Assembly (NCBI RefSeq): GCF_007644045.2
Contig: NZ_VMDW02000047.1
Coordinates: 32,849 to 96,848 of the forward strand
Reading direction: 5' to 3'
Source: Vogesella urethralis
Lineage (GTDB): Bacteria; Pseudomonadota; Gammaproteobacteria; Burkholderiales; Chromobacteriaceae
DNA: 64,000 nucleotides
The notes under the pieces are model-generated. The model was given only the letters and a program-made list of their open reading frames with translations, searched no databases and had not been told where the DNA came from. Positions 1-7,228 of the stretch are shown here, piece by piece. Numbering within the stretch: the first letter of the stretch is position 1; every line of letters begins with the position of its first letter. The translations under genes were made by a program, and so were the position numbers.

Positions 1-223
1 GCTGGACGCCGACGACGGCGAGCTCACCCGCACCCGCAAGGTACGGCGCAAGTTCATCGCCGAACGCTACGCACCGCTGATCGAGGCCCTGTACGACAAC
101 AGCCGCGAGTGCAGCATCGACACCGTGGTGAAATTCGAAGACGGCCGCAGCGGCCAACTGCGCGCCACGCTGCAGATCCGCGACGCCCGCACCTTTAGCG
201 CCATCAGCCAGGAGGCCGCATGA
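1..223 (+). CDS. AMP-binding acyl-CoA synthetase, C-terminal fragment (gene cut by window edge)
   Basis: The frame is open from base 2 and ends at TGA 221-223, giving the last 73 residues of a larger protein. The visible part contains LTRTRKVRRKF and an acidic/basic tail. From memory this matches the C-terminus of long-chain acyl-CoA synthetases that sit next to branched-chain-type ABC transporters in betaproteobacteria. The stop overlaps the ATG of the next ATPase gene by 4 bp (ATGA), so the two are translationally coupled and belong to one operon. The catalytic core lies outside the window, so substrate and full length cannot be judged. Confidence 0.7.
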   Translation, partial: LDADDGELTRTRKVRRKFIAERYAPLIEALYDNSRECSIDTVVKFEDGRSGQLRATLQIRDARTFSAISQEAA

Positions 224-1008
224 ACCCGCACCGCAAAATCGGCGACGTCATCCTGCAAGCCGACGCCATCTCGCTGTCGTTCGGCGGCGTGAAAGCGCTG
301 ACCAACATCAGCCTGGAAGTACGCGAGCACGAGATCCTGTCCATCATCGGCCCCAACGGTGCCGGCAAGAGCTCCATGCTCAACGTGATCAACGGCGTCT
401 ACCACCCGCAGCAGGGGCGCGTGGTGTACCGCGGCCAGGCGCGCGAGCGCATGCGCCCGCACCAGGCAGCACGGCAAGGCATTGCGCGCACTTTCCAGAA
501 CATCGCCTTGTTCAAGGGCATGAGCGTGCTGGACAACATCATGACTGGCCGCAACCTGAAGATGCGCGCCAACTTCATCCAGCAGGCGCTGTACTGGGGC
601 CGCGCCCAGCGCGAGGAAATGGCCCACCGCGCCTACGTGGAAAAGATCATCGACTTCCTGGAAATCCAGCACATCCGCAAAACCCCGGTCGGCCGCCTGC
701 CCTACGGCCTGCAAAAACGGGTGGAGCTGGCGCGCGCGCTGGCCGCCGAACCCAGCCTGTTGTTGCTGGACGAGCCGATGGCCGGCATGAACGTGGAAGA
801 AAAGCAGGACATGTGCCGCTTCATCCTCGACGTCAACGACGAGTTCGGCACCACCATCGTGCTGATCGAACACGACATGGGCGTGGTGATGGATATCTCC
901 GACCGCATCGTGGTGCTGGACTACGGCAAAAAGATCGGTGACGGCAGCCCGGACGAAATCCGCGTCAACCCCGACGTGATCGCCGCCTACCTCGGCGGCA
1001 GCCACTAA
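220..1008 (+). CDS. Branched-chain amino acid-type ABC transporter, ATP-binding protein (LivG type)
   Basis: A 262-residue ABC ATPase of the LivG/BraF class, one of two cytoplasmic ATPases that power import through the LivH/LivM-type permeases encoded next. Walker A GPNGAGKS is at residues 44-51. The signature region reads PYGLQKR (161-167), the usual LivG variant of LSGGQ. Walker B LLLLDEP is at 180-186, followed by the H-loop in LIEHDM. The ATG overlaps the stop of the upstream acyl-CoA synthetase. The gap to the next gene (1009-1118) holds a small hairpin at 1030-1048. The neighbouring ligases suggest the substrate is a carboxylic acid rather than an amino acid; that is inference. Confidence 0.92.
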   Translation: MNPHRKIGDVILQADAISLSFGGVKALTNISLEVREHEILSIIGPNGAGKSSMLNVINGVYHPQQGRVVYRGQARERMRPHQAARQGIARTFQNIALFKGMSVLDNIMTGRNLKMRANFIQQALYWGRAQREEMAHRAYVEKIIDFLEIQHIRKTPVGRLPYGLQKRVELARALAAEPSLLLLDEPMAGMNVEEKQDMCRFILDVNDEFGTTIVLIEHDMGVVMDISDRIVVLDYGKKIGDGSPDEIRVNPDVIAAYLGGSH

Positions 1009-1029
1009 CCCCCCAGCCTGCAGCCCAAC

Positions 1030-1048
1030 CCGTGCCCGCGCGGCACGG
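1030..1048 (+). other. Intercistronic hairpin after the LivG-type gene
   Basis: CCGTGCC (1030-1036) pairs with GGCACGG (1042-1048) around a 5-base loop. No T-run follows, so it is more likely an mRNA stability or spacing element than a terminator. It lies 22 bases after the ATPase stop and 70 bases before the permease start. Confidence 0.4.
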
Positions 1049-1118
1049 ACGCCCTCGCCTTGCCGGCAAGCAAGACAGGGGCATGCAAGATTGGCCGCAG
1101 ACATGAAAGGAGCAAGTC

Positions 1119-2006
1119 ATGGAATGGCAGTTTTTTCTGGAGGTGCTGGTGGGCGGCCTGCTTGCCGGTGTGATGTATTCGCTGGTGGCGCTGGGCTTCG
1201 TGCTGATTTACAAGGCGTCCGGCGTGTTCAACTTTGCCCAGGGCGCGATGGTGCTGTTTGCCGCGCTGTCGTTCGTGTCCATCCAGGCGATGGGGGTGCC
1301 GTTCTGGCTGGCGCTGCTGCTGACGCTGGTGCTGATGGTGGCGCTGGGCGTGGGCATCGAACGCGTGGTGCTGCGCCCGCTGGTGAACCAGCCGCCGATC
1401 ACCCTGTTCATGGCCACCATCGGGCTGTCCTTCTTTCTGGAAGGCATGGCGCAGATGGTGTGGGGCACCGACGTGCACGGCTTGGAGCTGGGCATTACCG
1501 ACGAACCATTCGACGTAGCCGGCGTGTTCATTTCCAAGTTCGACCTGTTCGCCGCTGCCGTCGGCGGCACGCTGGTAGCGGCACTGGCGCTGTTCTTCAG
1601 CAAGACCAAGCTGGGCCGGGCGCTGCGCGCCGTGGCCGACGACCACCAGGCCGCGATGTCGGTCGGCATTCCACTGAAACACATCTGGGCCATCGTGTGG
1701 GGCGTGGCCGGCTTTGTGGCGCTGGTGGCCGGCTTACTGTGGGGTTCGCGGCTGGGCGTGCAGTTTGCGCTGACGCTGGTGGTGCTGAAGGCCTTGCCGG
1801 TGCTGATTCTGGGCGGCTTTACCTCGATTCCGGGCGCCATTGTCGGCGGCCTGATCATCGGCGCCGGCGAGAAGCTGGCAGAGGTGTACCTGGGGCCGTT
1901 CCTGTCCGGCGGCATCGAAAACTGGTTCCCGTACATGCTGGCGCTGCTGTTCCTGCTGGTACGTCCTGAAGGCCTGTTCGGCGAAAAACACATCGAGAGG
2001 GTGTAA
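1119..2006 (+). CDS. Branched-chain amino acid-type ABC transporter permease (LivH type)
   Basis: A 295-residue polytopic inner-membrane permease of the LivH/BraD class. It has about eight hydrophobic segments, the early motif NFAQGAM (where LivH proteins typically have NFAHG), and the cytoplasmic coupling segment GRALRAVADDHQAA that contacts the ATPases. The ATG at 1119 has an AAAGGAG ribosome binding site. It is followed after 3 bases by the LivM-type partner. It should form the heterodimeric pore with that protein. At about 30% of its length there is a variable periplasmic stretch (VHGLELGITDEPFD) that may reflect a non-canonical substrate. Confidence 0.92.
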   Translation: MEWQFFLEVLVGGLLAGVMYSLVALGFVLIYKASGVFNFAQGAMVLFAALSFVSIQAMGVPFWLALLLTLVLMVALGVGIERVVLRPLVNQPPITLFMATIGLSFFLEGMAQMVWGTDVHGLELGITDEPFDVAGVFISKFDLFAAAVGGTLVAALALFFSKTKLGRALRAVADDHQAAMSVGIPLKHIWAIVWGVAGFVALVAGLLWGSRLGVQFALTLVVLKALPVLILGGFTSIPGAIVGGLIIGAGEKLAEVYLGPFLSGGIENWFPYMLALLFLLVRPEGLFGEKHIERV

Positions 2007-2009
2007 ACC

Positions 2010-3074
2010 ATGTTCTACCGTGAATCGGGGCAGTTCAAGAGCAGCTACGCGGCCGACGCCGCCATCTTTACCATCGCACAGGACCGCAGCTTCATGCTGG
2101 CGCTGCTGGCGCTGGCCTTCGTGGCCGTACCGGGGCTGGCCAGCGACTACCTGCTGTCCGGCATCCTGATCCCGTTCCTGATCCTGTCGCTGGCGGCGCT
2201 GGGGCTGAACATCCTGACCGGCTACGCCGGCCAGCTGTCGCTGGGTTCGGCGGCCTTCATGGCGGTGGGGGCGTTCGCTACCTACAACTTCATGATCCGC
2301 ATCCCCGGCATGCCGCTGCTGCTGGCGCTGTTCCTGGGCGGGCTGTGCGCGGCGCTGGTGGGGGTGGCGTTCGGGCTGCCGTCGCTGCGCATCAAGGGTT
2401 TTTACCTGGCGGTGGCCACGCTAGCCGCGCAGTTCTTCATCGAGTGGGTGTTCACCAAGTTCAGCTGGTTCAGCAATGACAGCAGCTCCGGCGTGATCAG
2501 CGCCCCGGCGATGCAGATCTTCGGCTACGCCATCGACACCCCGGCCAGCAAATACCTGCTGACGCTGTCCATCGTCGCTTTCATGGCGCTGGCGGCCAAG
2601 AACATGGCCCGCGCCAGCATCGGCCGCGCCTGGATGGCGGTGCGCGACATGGACGTGGCCGCCGAGGTGATCGGCATCCGCATGCTGCGCACCAAGCTGC
2701 TGGCGTTTGCCATCAGTTCGTTCTACTGCGGCGTGGCCGGCGCGCTGTACGCCTTCGTGCTGCTGGGCACGGTGGACGCGCAAGCGTTCGACCTGCACCG
2801 CTCGTTCCAGATCCTGTTCATGATCATCATCGGCGGCGTCGGCAGCATCCTGGGGTCGTTCCTGGGCGCCGCCTTCATCGTGCTGCTGCCGATCTGCCTG
2901 AACCTGGTCGGCCAGCTGTTTCACGGCGCCATCAGCACGCAGTTTCTGGCCAACCTGGAAATGATGCTGTTCGGCGGCCTGATCATCTTCTTCCTGATCG
3001 TAGAACCGCACGGCCTGGCGCGGCTGTGGCAGATCGCCAAGGAAAAACTGCGCGTGTGGCCGTTCCCGCATTGA
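2010..3074 (+). CDS. Branched-chain amino acid-type ABC transporter permease (LivM type)
   Basis: A 354-residue membrane protein of the LivM/BraE class and second half of the transport pore. It starts three bases after the LivH-type stop. A hydrophilic N-terminus of about 30 residues precedes roughly ten hydrophobic segments. Family landmarks are GLNILTGYAGQLSLG (where LivM usually has GFAGLLDLG), the coupling loop GRAWMAVRDMDVAAEVIG, and FMIIIGGVGSILG near the C-terminus. The following 176-bp gap contains the first CACAGAA inverted repeat and then the binding-protein gene. Confidence 0.92.
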   Translation: MFYRESGQFKSSYAADAAIFTIAQDRSFMLALLALAFVAVPGLASDYLLSGILIPFLILSLAALGLNILTGYAGQLSLGSAAFMAVGAFATYNFMIRIPGMPLLLALFLGGLCAALVGVAFGLPSLRIKGFYLAVATLAAQFFIEWVFTKFSWFSNDSSSGVISAPAMQIFGYAIDTPASKYLLTLSIVAFMALAAKNMARASIGRAWMAVRDMDVAAEVIGIRMLRTKLLAFAISSFYCGVAGALYAFVLLGTVDAQAFDLHRSFQILFMIIIGGVGSILGSFLGAAFIVLLPICLNLVGQLFHGAISTQFLANLEMMLFGGLIIFFLIVEPHGLARLWQIAKEKLRVWPFPH

Positions 3075-3080
3075 TTGCTC

Positions 3081-3183
3081 TTTGCCACAGAAAACACAGA
3101 AAAACACAGACATAGCCACTTCAGTGCCGCCAACACCTGACGGCCAACCCTTCCATGTTTTCCGTGGATTCTGTGGCAGAAAA
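3081..3183. repeat. CACAGAA/CACGAAA-family inverted repeat, copy 1
   Basis: The left arm 3081-3110 reads TTTGCCACAGAAAACACAGA and continues in the same pattern. The right arm 3154-3183 is its imperfect reverse complement (ending CTGTGGCAGAAAA). A unique centre of about 43 bases separates them. It fills most of the gap between the LivM-type permease and the binding protein. Three further loci of the same family lie at 5467-5720, 9961-10370 and 11189-11309. Function is unknown; the arms could form a long stem in RNA or DNA. Confidence 0.8.
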
Positions 3184-3192
3184 AGTATTTGA

Positions 3193-3205
3193 AAGGTTGG
3201 CCGCA
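3193..3205 (+). repeat. Dispersed 13-bp motif AAGGTTGGCCGCA, single copy
   Basis: Exact copy of a 13-mer that recurs between genes in this window (also 43311-43323, 53674-53686, 53697-53709, 57196-57208, 60032-60044). This copy is 45 bases upstream of the binding-protein start codon, outside its ribosome binding site. See the finding on this motif. Confidence 0.6.
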
Positions 3206-3250
3206 AACCAGCCACCCAGCAGCAACACAACAACATCCGGAGAGATCACC

Positions 3251-4558
3251 ATGAAACAGACCATCATCGCCGCATCCCTGGTACTGGCCACCGTGGCCGG
3301 CAGCGCCATTGCTGCCGACCAGTTCATCCCCATCCCCAGCTACCGCGTGGGGCCGTACGCGTCCGGCGGCGCCAAGTTCTACGGCGGCATGATCGACTAC
3401 CTGAACTACGTCAACCTGAAGGAAGGCGGCGTCGGTGGCGTGAAGCTCACCTACGAAGAGTGCGAAACCGAATACAAGAACGACCGTGGCGTAGAGTGCT
3501 ACGAGCGGCTGAAGGCCAAGAACGGCGGTGCCAGCGCCTTCAACTTCATGTCCACCGGCATTACCTACGCAGTGATGGATCGCGCCGACAAGGACAAGAT
3601 CCCGCTGATGACCATGGGCTTCGGCCGTGCCGACGCGCAGGATGGCCGTGCCTTCAAGTACACCTTCCCGCTGATCACCAGCTACTGGAGCCAGGCCACC
3701 GCCAAGATCCAGTTCATCGGCCAGCGCCTGGGCGGCATGGACAAATTGCGCGGCAAGAAGATCGTCAACCTGTACCACGGTTCGGCCTACGGCAAGGAAA
3801 CCATTCCGGTGCTGGACGCCATGGCCAAGAAGCACGGCTTCGAGCTGAAACACATCGAGGTGCCGGCGCCGGGCACCGAACAACAGTCGCAGTGGCTGGA
3901 CATCCGCCGCGAGCGCCCGGACTTCGTGGTACTGCGCAGCTGGGGCGTGATGACGCCGGCAGCGCTGAAATCGGCGCAGAAAGTGGGCTACCCGCGTGAG
4001 CAGATCGTGTCCAACTGGTGGGGTGGCTCGGAAGAAGACGCCATCGCCGCCGGCGACGCCGCCAAGGGCTACATTGCCGGCAGCTTTGCACTGGACGGCA
4101 AGCAGTTCCCGGTGATCCAGGACATCGAAAAAGTGGTGTACGGCGCCGGCAAGGGCAACCTGTCGGACAAAGGCTTCATCGGCACCGTCAACTACAACCG
4201 CGGCGTGGTCAGCGGCATCCTGATGGTGGAAGCCATCCGCGCCGCGCAGAAGAAATACGGCGCCAAGACGCTGAACGGCGACCAGATCCGCTGGGGCATG
4301 GAAAACATCAACATCGACGCCAAACGCCAGCAGGAGCTGGGCGTGAGCGACATGTTCCCGCAGGTGCGCACCAGTTGCCAGAACCACGAAGGCAGCGGCT
4401 ACACCCGCTTCATGCAATGGGACGGCAAGGACTGGAAACCGGTATCGGGCTGGATCAAGGCCGACACCAGCGTCACGCTGCCGCTGATCAAGGCCTCGGT
4501 CGAAAAATACGTGCAGGAAAAAGGCATCACCCTGCGCGATTGTGCCGCCGAGAAGTAA
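3251..4558 (+). CDS. Periplasmic substrate-binding protein of the LivJ/LIVBP class
   Basis: A 435-residue exported binding protein that delivers substrate to the LivH/LivM-type permease. The ATG at 3251 is chosen because it begins a clear signal peptide (MKQTIIAASLVLATVAG, cleavage likely after AIA) and follows a GGAGAG ribosome binding site. The mature part is a type I periplasmic fold with early GGAKFYGGMIDYLNYVN and the segment EECETEYKNDRGVECYE. From memory these resemble the larger LIVBP homologues found beside acyl-CoA ligases rather than classical LivJ (about 370 residues). A perfect 22-bp palindrome lies just downstream. The ligand cannot be read from sequence. Confidence 0.88.
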   Translation: MKQTIIAASLVLATVAGSAIAADQFIPIPSYRVGPYASGGAKFYGGMIDYLNYVNLKEGGVGGVKLTYEECETEYKNDRGVECYERLKAKNGGASAFNFMSTGITYAVMDRADKDKIPLMTMGFGRADAQDGRAFKYTFPLITSYWSQATAKIQFIGQRLGGMDKLRGKKIVNLYHGSAYGKETIPVLDAMAKKHGFELKHIEVPAPGTEQQSQWLDIRRERPDFVVLRSWGVMTPAALKSAQKVGYPREQIVSNWWGGSEEDAIAAGDAAKGYIAGSFALDGKQFPVIQDIEKVVYGAGKGNLSDKGFIGTVNYNRGVVSGILMVEAIRAAQKKYGAKTLNGDQIRWGMENINIDAKRQQELGVSDMFPQVRTSCQNHEGSGYTRFMQWDGKDWKPVSGWIKADTSVTLPLIKASVEKYVQEKGITLRDCAAEK

Positions 4559-4580
4559 GCCACCCCCACCAGACCCACCC

Positions 4581-4602
4581 GGCCGGGGCAGCTGCCCCGG
4601 CC
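4581..4602. promoter_or_regulatory. Perfect 22-bp palindrome between the binding-protein and second ATPase genes
   Basis: The half-site GGCCGGGGCAG at 4581-4591 is followed immediately by its exact reverse complement at 4592-4602. It starts 22 bases after the binding-protein stop and ends just before the GGAAGGA ribosome binding site of the next gene. No T-run follows. A strong RNA hairpin here could protect the upstream binding-protein mRNA or hold down translation of the ATPase. Confidence 0.6.
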
Positions 4603-4619
4603 CCGGAAGGAGCCACGCC

Positions 4620-5438
4620 ATGCAAGCAACGCCTACGCCCTACCTGCTGTCGGTCAACAATATCGAAGTCATCTACAACCACGTGATCCTGGTACTCAAA
4701 GGCGTGTCGCTGGACGTACCGGAAGGCCAGATCGTGGCGCTGCTGGGCGCCAACGGTGCCGGCAAAAGCACCACGCTGAAAGCCATCTCCACCCTGCTAC
4801 GCTCGGAACGCGGCGACGTCACCAAAGGCAGCATCGAGTTTCGCGGCCAACGTATCGACGCGTTGACGCCGGACCAGCTGGTGCGCCAGGGCGTGGTACA
4901 GGTGATGGAAGGCCGCCACTGCTTTGGCCACCTCACCGTGGAAGAAAACCTGCTGACCGGCGCCTACACCCGTGCCATCAGCCGCAGCGAGATCAAGCTG
5001 GCGCTGGAGCGCATCTACCATTACTTCCCGCGCCTGAAAACCCGGCGCCAGAGCCAGGCCGGCTACACCAGCGGCGGCGAGCAGCAGATGGTGGCCATCG
5101 GCCGCGCCATGATGGCCGACCCGCGCATGATCCTGCTGGACGAACCGTCGATGGGGCTGGCGCCGCAGATCGTGGAGGAAATCTTCGAGATCGTGCGCGA
5201 GCTGAACGAAAAGGAAGGCGTCAGCTTCCTGCTGGCCGAGCAGAACACCAATGTGGCGCTGAAATACGCCCACTACGGCTACATCCTGGAAAACGGCCGC
5301 GTGGTGATGGACGGCAGCGCCGACGACCTGCGCAGCAACGAGGACGTGAAGGAGTTCTACCTGGGCCTGGGCGGCGACGGCCGCAAGAGCTTCCGCGACG
5401 TCAAGCACTACCGCCGCCGCAAACGCTGGCTGGCGTGA
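4620..5438 (+). CDS. Branched-chain amino acid-type ABC transporter, ATP-binding protein (LivF type) with basic C-terminal tail
   Basis: A 272-residue ABC ATPase of the LivF/BraG class. Walker A GANGAGKS is at residues 43-50, the signature TSGGEQQ is followed by MVAIGRAM, and Walker B is ILLDEPSMGL. The ATG at 4620 sits behind GGAAGGA. The C-terminus carries an extra strongly basic tail, KSFRDVKHYRRRKRWLA, that is absent from the 236-residue LivF at 19253-19963. The tail could bind membrane, RNA or a partner ligase; this is speculation. It completes the transporter, and a repeat-filled gap separates it from the ligase-like gene. Confidence 0.92.
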   Translation: MQATPTPYLLSVNNIEVIYNHVILVLKGVSLDVPEGQIVALLGANGAGKSTTLKAISTLLRSERGDVTKGSIEFRGQRIDALTPDQLVRQGVVQVMEGRHCFGHLTVEENLLTGAYTRAISRSEIKLALERIYHYFPRLKTRRQSQAGYTSGGEQQMVAIGRAMMADPRMILLDEPSMGLAPQIVEEIFEIVRELNEKEGVSFLLAEQNTNVALKYAHYGYILENGRVVMDGSADDLRSNEDVKEFYLGLGGDGRKSFRDVKHYRRRKRWLA

Positions 5439-5770
5439 TGTTTTGCCACGGAAGCAACGGCTAACCTTTTGCCACGAAAAACACGAAAGACACGAAAAAC
5501 CCGGCAAACCAAGAACGCCATGCGCGTATCGCTGCGGCGCTAGCGGACCGGGCGGCTGCCGGATGCCGTTCGTGAGATGCCTGACGAAGCATGCATGGCT
5601 TCATGCCGTGCCATCCTGCAGCAGCGTCGTTCCCGCACCCTGCATGCGGTGCATCACGCGGCCTGGTGACACCTGGGGTTGGCTTTTGTTCGTGTTTTTT
5701 CGTGGATTTCGTGGCCAGAAACAGCTGCCGCGACGGCCACGACGCATCCATCAACCAGGAAACCGCCACC
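5439..5770. other. 332-bp intergenic region dominated by repeat arms
   Basis: Apart from the inverted-repeat element at 5467-5720 I see only short repeat debris at its left edge (TTTTGCCACGGAAGCAACGG from 5440) and the start region of the next gene. Open frames crossing it read as HEKHERHEK-like or FSWISW-like strings, which are translations of the repeat rather than genes. Confidence 0.6.
5467..5720. repeat. CACGAAA-family inverted repeat, copy 2 (long centre)
   Basis: The left arm 5467-5500 has the pattern TTTTGCCACGAAAAACACG continuing with GACACGAAAAAC. The right arm 5686-5720 is its imperfect reverse complement and ends TTTCGTGGCCAGAAA. The centre is about 185 bases and contains no recognisable gene. 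The arms resemble those at 11189-11309 more than copy 1, which uses CACAGAA. Confidence 0.75.
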
Positions 5771-7006
5771 ATGCCCCATCTCGACGCACTGGAAACCCGC
5801 GCCCACAGCGACCGGCTGGCTGCGCTGCTGGCACGCCTGCCGGCCCAGCTGGCGCACGCCAAAACCCATAGCCCGGCCTACGCCCGCCTGCTGGCCGACG
5901 TAGACTGCCAGCGCATCACCAGCCTTGCCGCGCTGGCCACGCTGCCGCTAACGCGCAAATCGGCGCTGTTGGCCGCACAGCAGGCCAGCCCGCCGTTTGG
6001 CGGCTTTGCCACGCTGCCCCCCGGCCAGATGGCGCGGCTGTTTGCCTCGCCCGGCCCCTTGTACGAACCCCAAGGCCAACACGGCAACGGCTGGCGCCTG
6101 CAGCGCGCCCTGTACGCCGCCGGCTTTCGCGCCGGCGACGTGGTGCACAACGGCTTTTCCTACCACTTCACCCCCGGCGGCTGGATGATGGACGCCGGCG
6201 CCCGCGCGCTGGGTTGCGCGGTGTTTCCCGGCGGCACCGGCCAGACCGAGCTGCAAGTGCAGGCCATGCGCGACCTGGGCGCCAACGGCTACACCGGCAC
6301 GCCATCGTTCCTGAAACTGATCCTGGAAAAAGCCGAACAGCTGGGCGTGGCACTGCCGCGCCTCAACAAGGCACTGGTCAGCGGCGAAGCACTACCGGCC
6401 AGCCTGCGCGCCTGGTTTGCAGAACGCGGCGTCACCGTGTTCCAGTGCTACGCCACCGCCGACCTGGGGCTGATCGCCTACGAAAGCCAGCCCGGCGCCG
6501 GCATGGTGGTGGACGAAGACGTGCTGCTGGAGCTGGTCAGCCCCGGCAGCGGCCAACCCGTCGCCGACGGCGAGGTCGGCGAGGTGGTGGTCACCACCTT
6601 CGACAGCGCCTACCCGCTGCTGCGCTTTGCCACCGGCGACCTGTCGGCCACGCTGCCCGGCCCGTCGCCGTGCGGGCGCAGCAATGTGCGCATCCAGGGC
6701 TGGCTGGGGCGCGCCGACCAGAGCGCCAAGGTAAAGGGCATGTTCGTACACCCGGAGCAAGTCCACACGGTGGCCGCCCGCCACCCGCAGCTGGGCCGCG
6801 TGCGGCTGGTGATCCGCCAGCTCGACCACCAGGACCAGATGACGCTGCACGCCGAGTGCCCTGCCCCGCACGACGCCGCCACCCTCGATAGCGTGGCCGC
6901 CACGCTGCGCGAGCTGACCAAGCTGCGCGGCGAGGTCTGCCTGTGCGCGCCTGGCAGCTTGCCGGCCGACGGCAAGATCATCGCTGACGAGCGCAGCCTG
7001 GCCTGA
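5771..7006 (+). CDS. Phenylacetate-CoA ligase-like protein with degenerate ATP-binding motifs
   Basis: A 411-residue protein of the PaaK branch of the adenylate-forming superfamily, by overall layout and by YTGTPSFLKLILEKAEQLG, RFATGDLSA and a C-terminal lysine in DGKIIADE. The ATG at 5771 gives the usual PaaK-like N-terminus. The phosphate loop, normally TSGTTGKP, appears at residues 91-100 as FASPGPLYEP, and the usual YGxTE motif reads YATADLG. Catalytic competence is therefore uncertain. I recall similar proteins beside Liv-type transporters, which suggests a dedicated partner. It could be an active ligase of unusual type, a CoA-transfer or sensor protein, or an inactive paralogue. Confidence 0.7.
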   Translation: MPHLDALETRAHSDRLAALLARLPAQLAHAKTHSPAYARLLADVDCQRITSLAALATLPLTRKSALLAAQQASPPFGGFATLPPGQMARLFASPGPLYEPQGQHGNGWRLQRALYAAGFRAGDVVHNGFSYHFTPGGWMMDAGARALGCAVFPGGTGQTELQVQAMRDLGANGYTGTPSFLKLILEKAEQLGVALPRLNKALVSGEALPASLRAWFAERGVTVFQCYATADLGLIAYESQPGAGMVVDEDVLLELVSPGSGQPVADGEVGEVVVTTFDSAYPLLRFATGDLSATLPGPSPCGRSNVRIQGWLGRADQSAKVKGMFVHPEQVHTVAARHPQLGRVRLVIRQLDHQDQMTLHAECPAPHDAATLDSVAATLRELTKLRGEVCLCAPGSLPADGKIIADERSLA

Positions 7007-7016
7007 TCGGCTAGCT

Positions 7017-7071
7017 GCTGGCCGGTGTGCGGGCGATGGCAGCATCGCTCTCCGATACCGCACCGGCCAGC
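7017..7071. promoter_or_regulatory. Nested double inverted repeat downstream of the PaaK-like gene
   Basis: The outer arms GCTGGCCGGTG (7017-7027) and CACCGGCCAGC (7061-7071) pair exactly over 11 bp. Inside, GCGATG (7033-7038) pairs with CATCGC (7043-7048). It starts 10 bases after the stop codon. With no T-run it is not a classical terminator, but it probably marks the 3' end of the transport/ligase transcript. Confidence 0.5.
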
Positions 7072-7168
7072 ACGGCTGTACCACTACCGCCACACGCCCC
7101 TTGTTTTCCGCCTGCGGCCAACATGCAAGGTGGAAAAAACCAAGCACTTGCTTTAATTTGATGCTTAA

Positions 7169-7192
7169 TTGACGTTTACGTTAACGTATACT
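7169..7192 (+). promoter_or_regulatory. LiuR-like palindromic operator and promoter region of mmsA
   Basis: TACGTTAACGTA at 7177-7188 is a perfect 12-bp palindrome in an AT-rich stretch 41 bases upstream of the mmsA ATG. It lies between TTGACG (7169-7174) and TATACT (7187-7192). The core resembles the ACGT-containing operators described for MerR-family LiuR regulators of branched-chain amino acid and fatty acid catabolism in proteobacteria. The spacing between TTGACG and TATACT is only 12 bp, so the true -35 may lie further upstream. Assignment to LiuR is inference; no regulator gene is in the window. Confidence 0.5.
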
Positions 7193-7228
7193 CAAACCGT
7201 GCCCACACGGCCTCACAGGAGAACACCC

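Noticed and set aside
5443..5871. Open frame translating to HEKHERHEK-like sequence after the LivF-type gene
   Set aside because: It is the CACGAAA repeat read as protein; it ends inside the next real gene and has no ribosome binding site.
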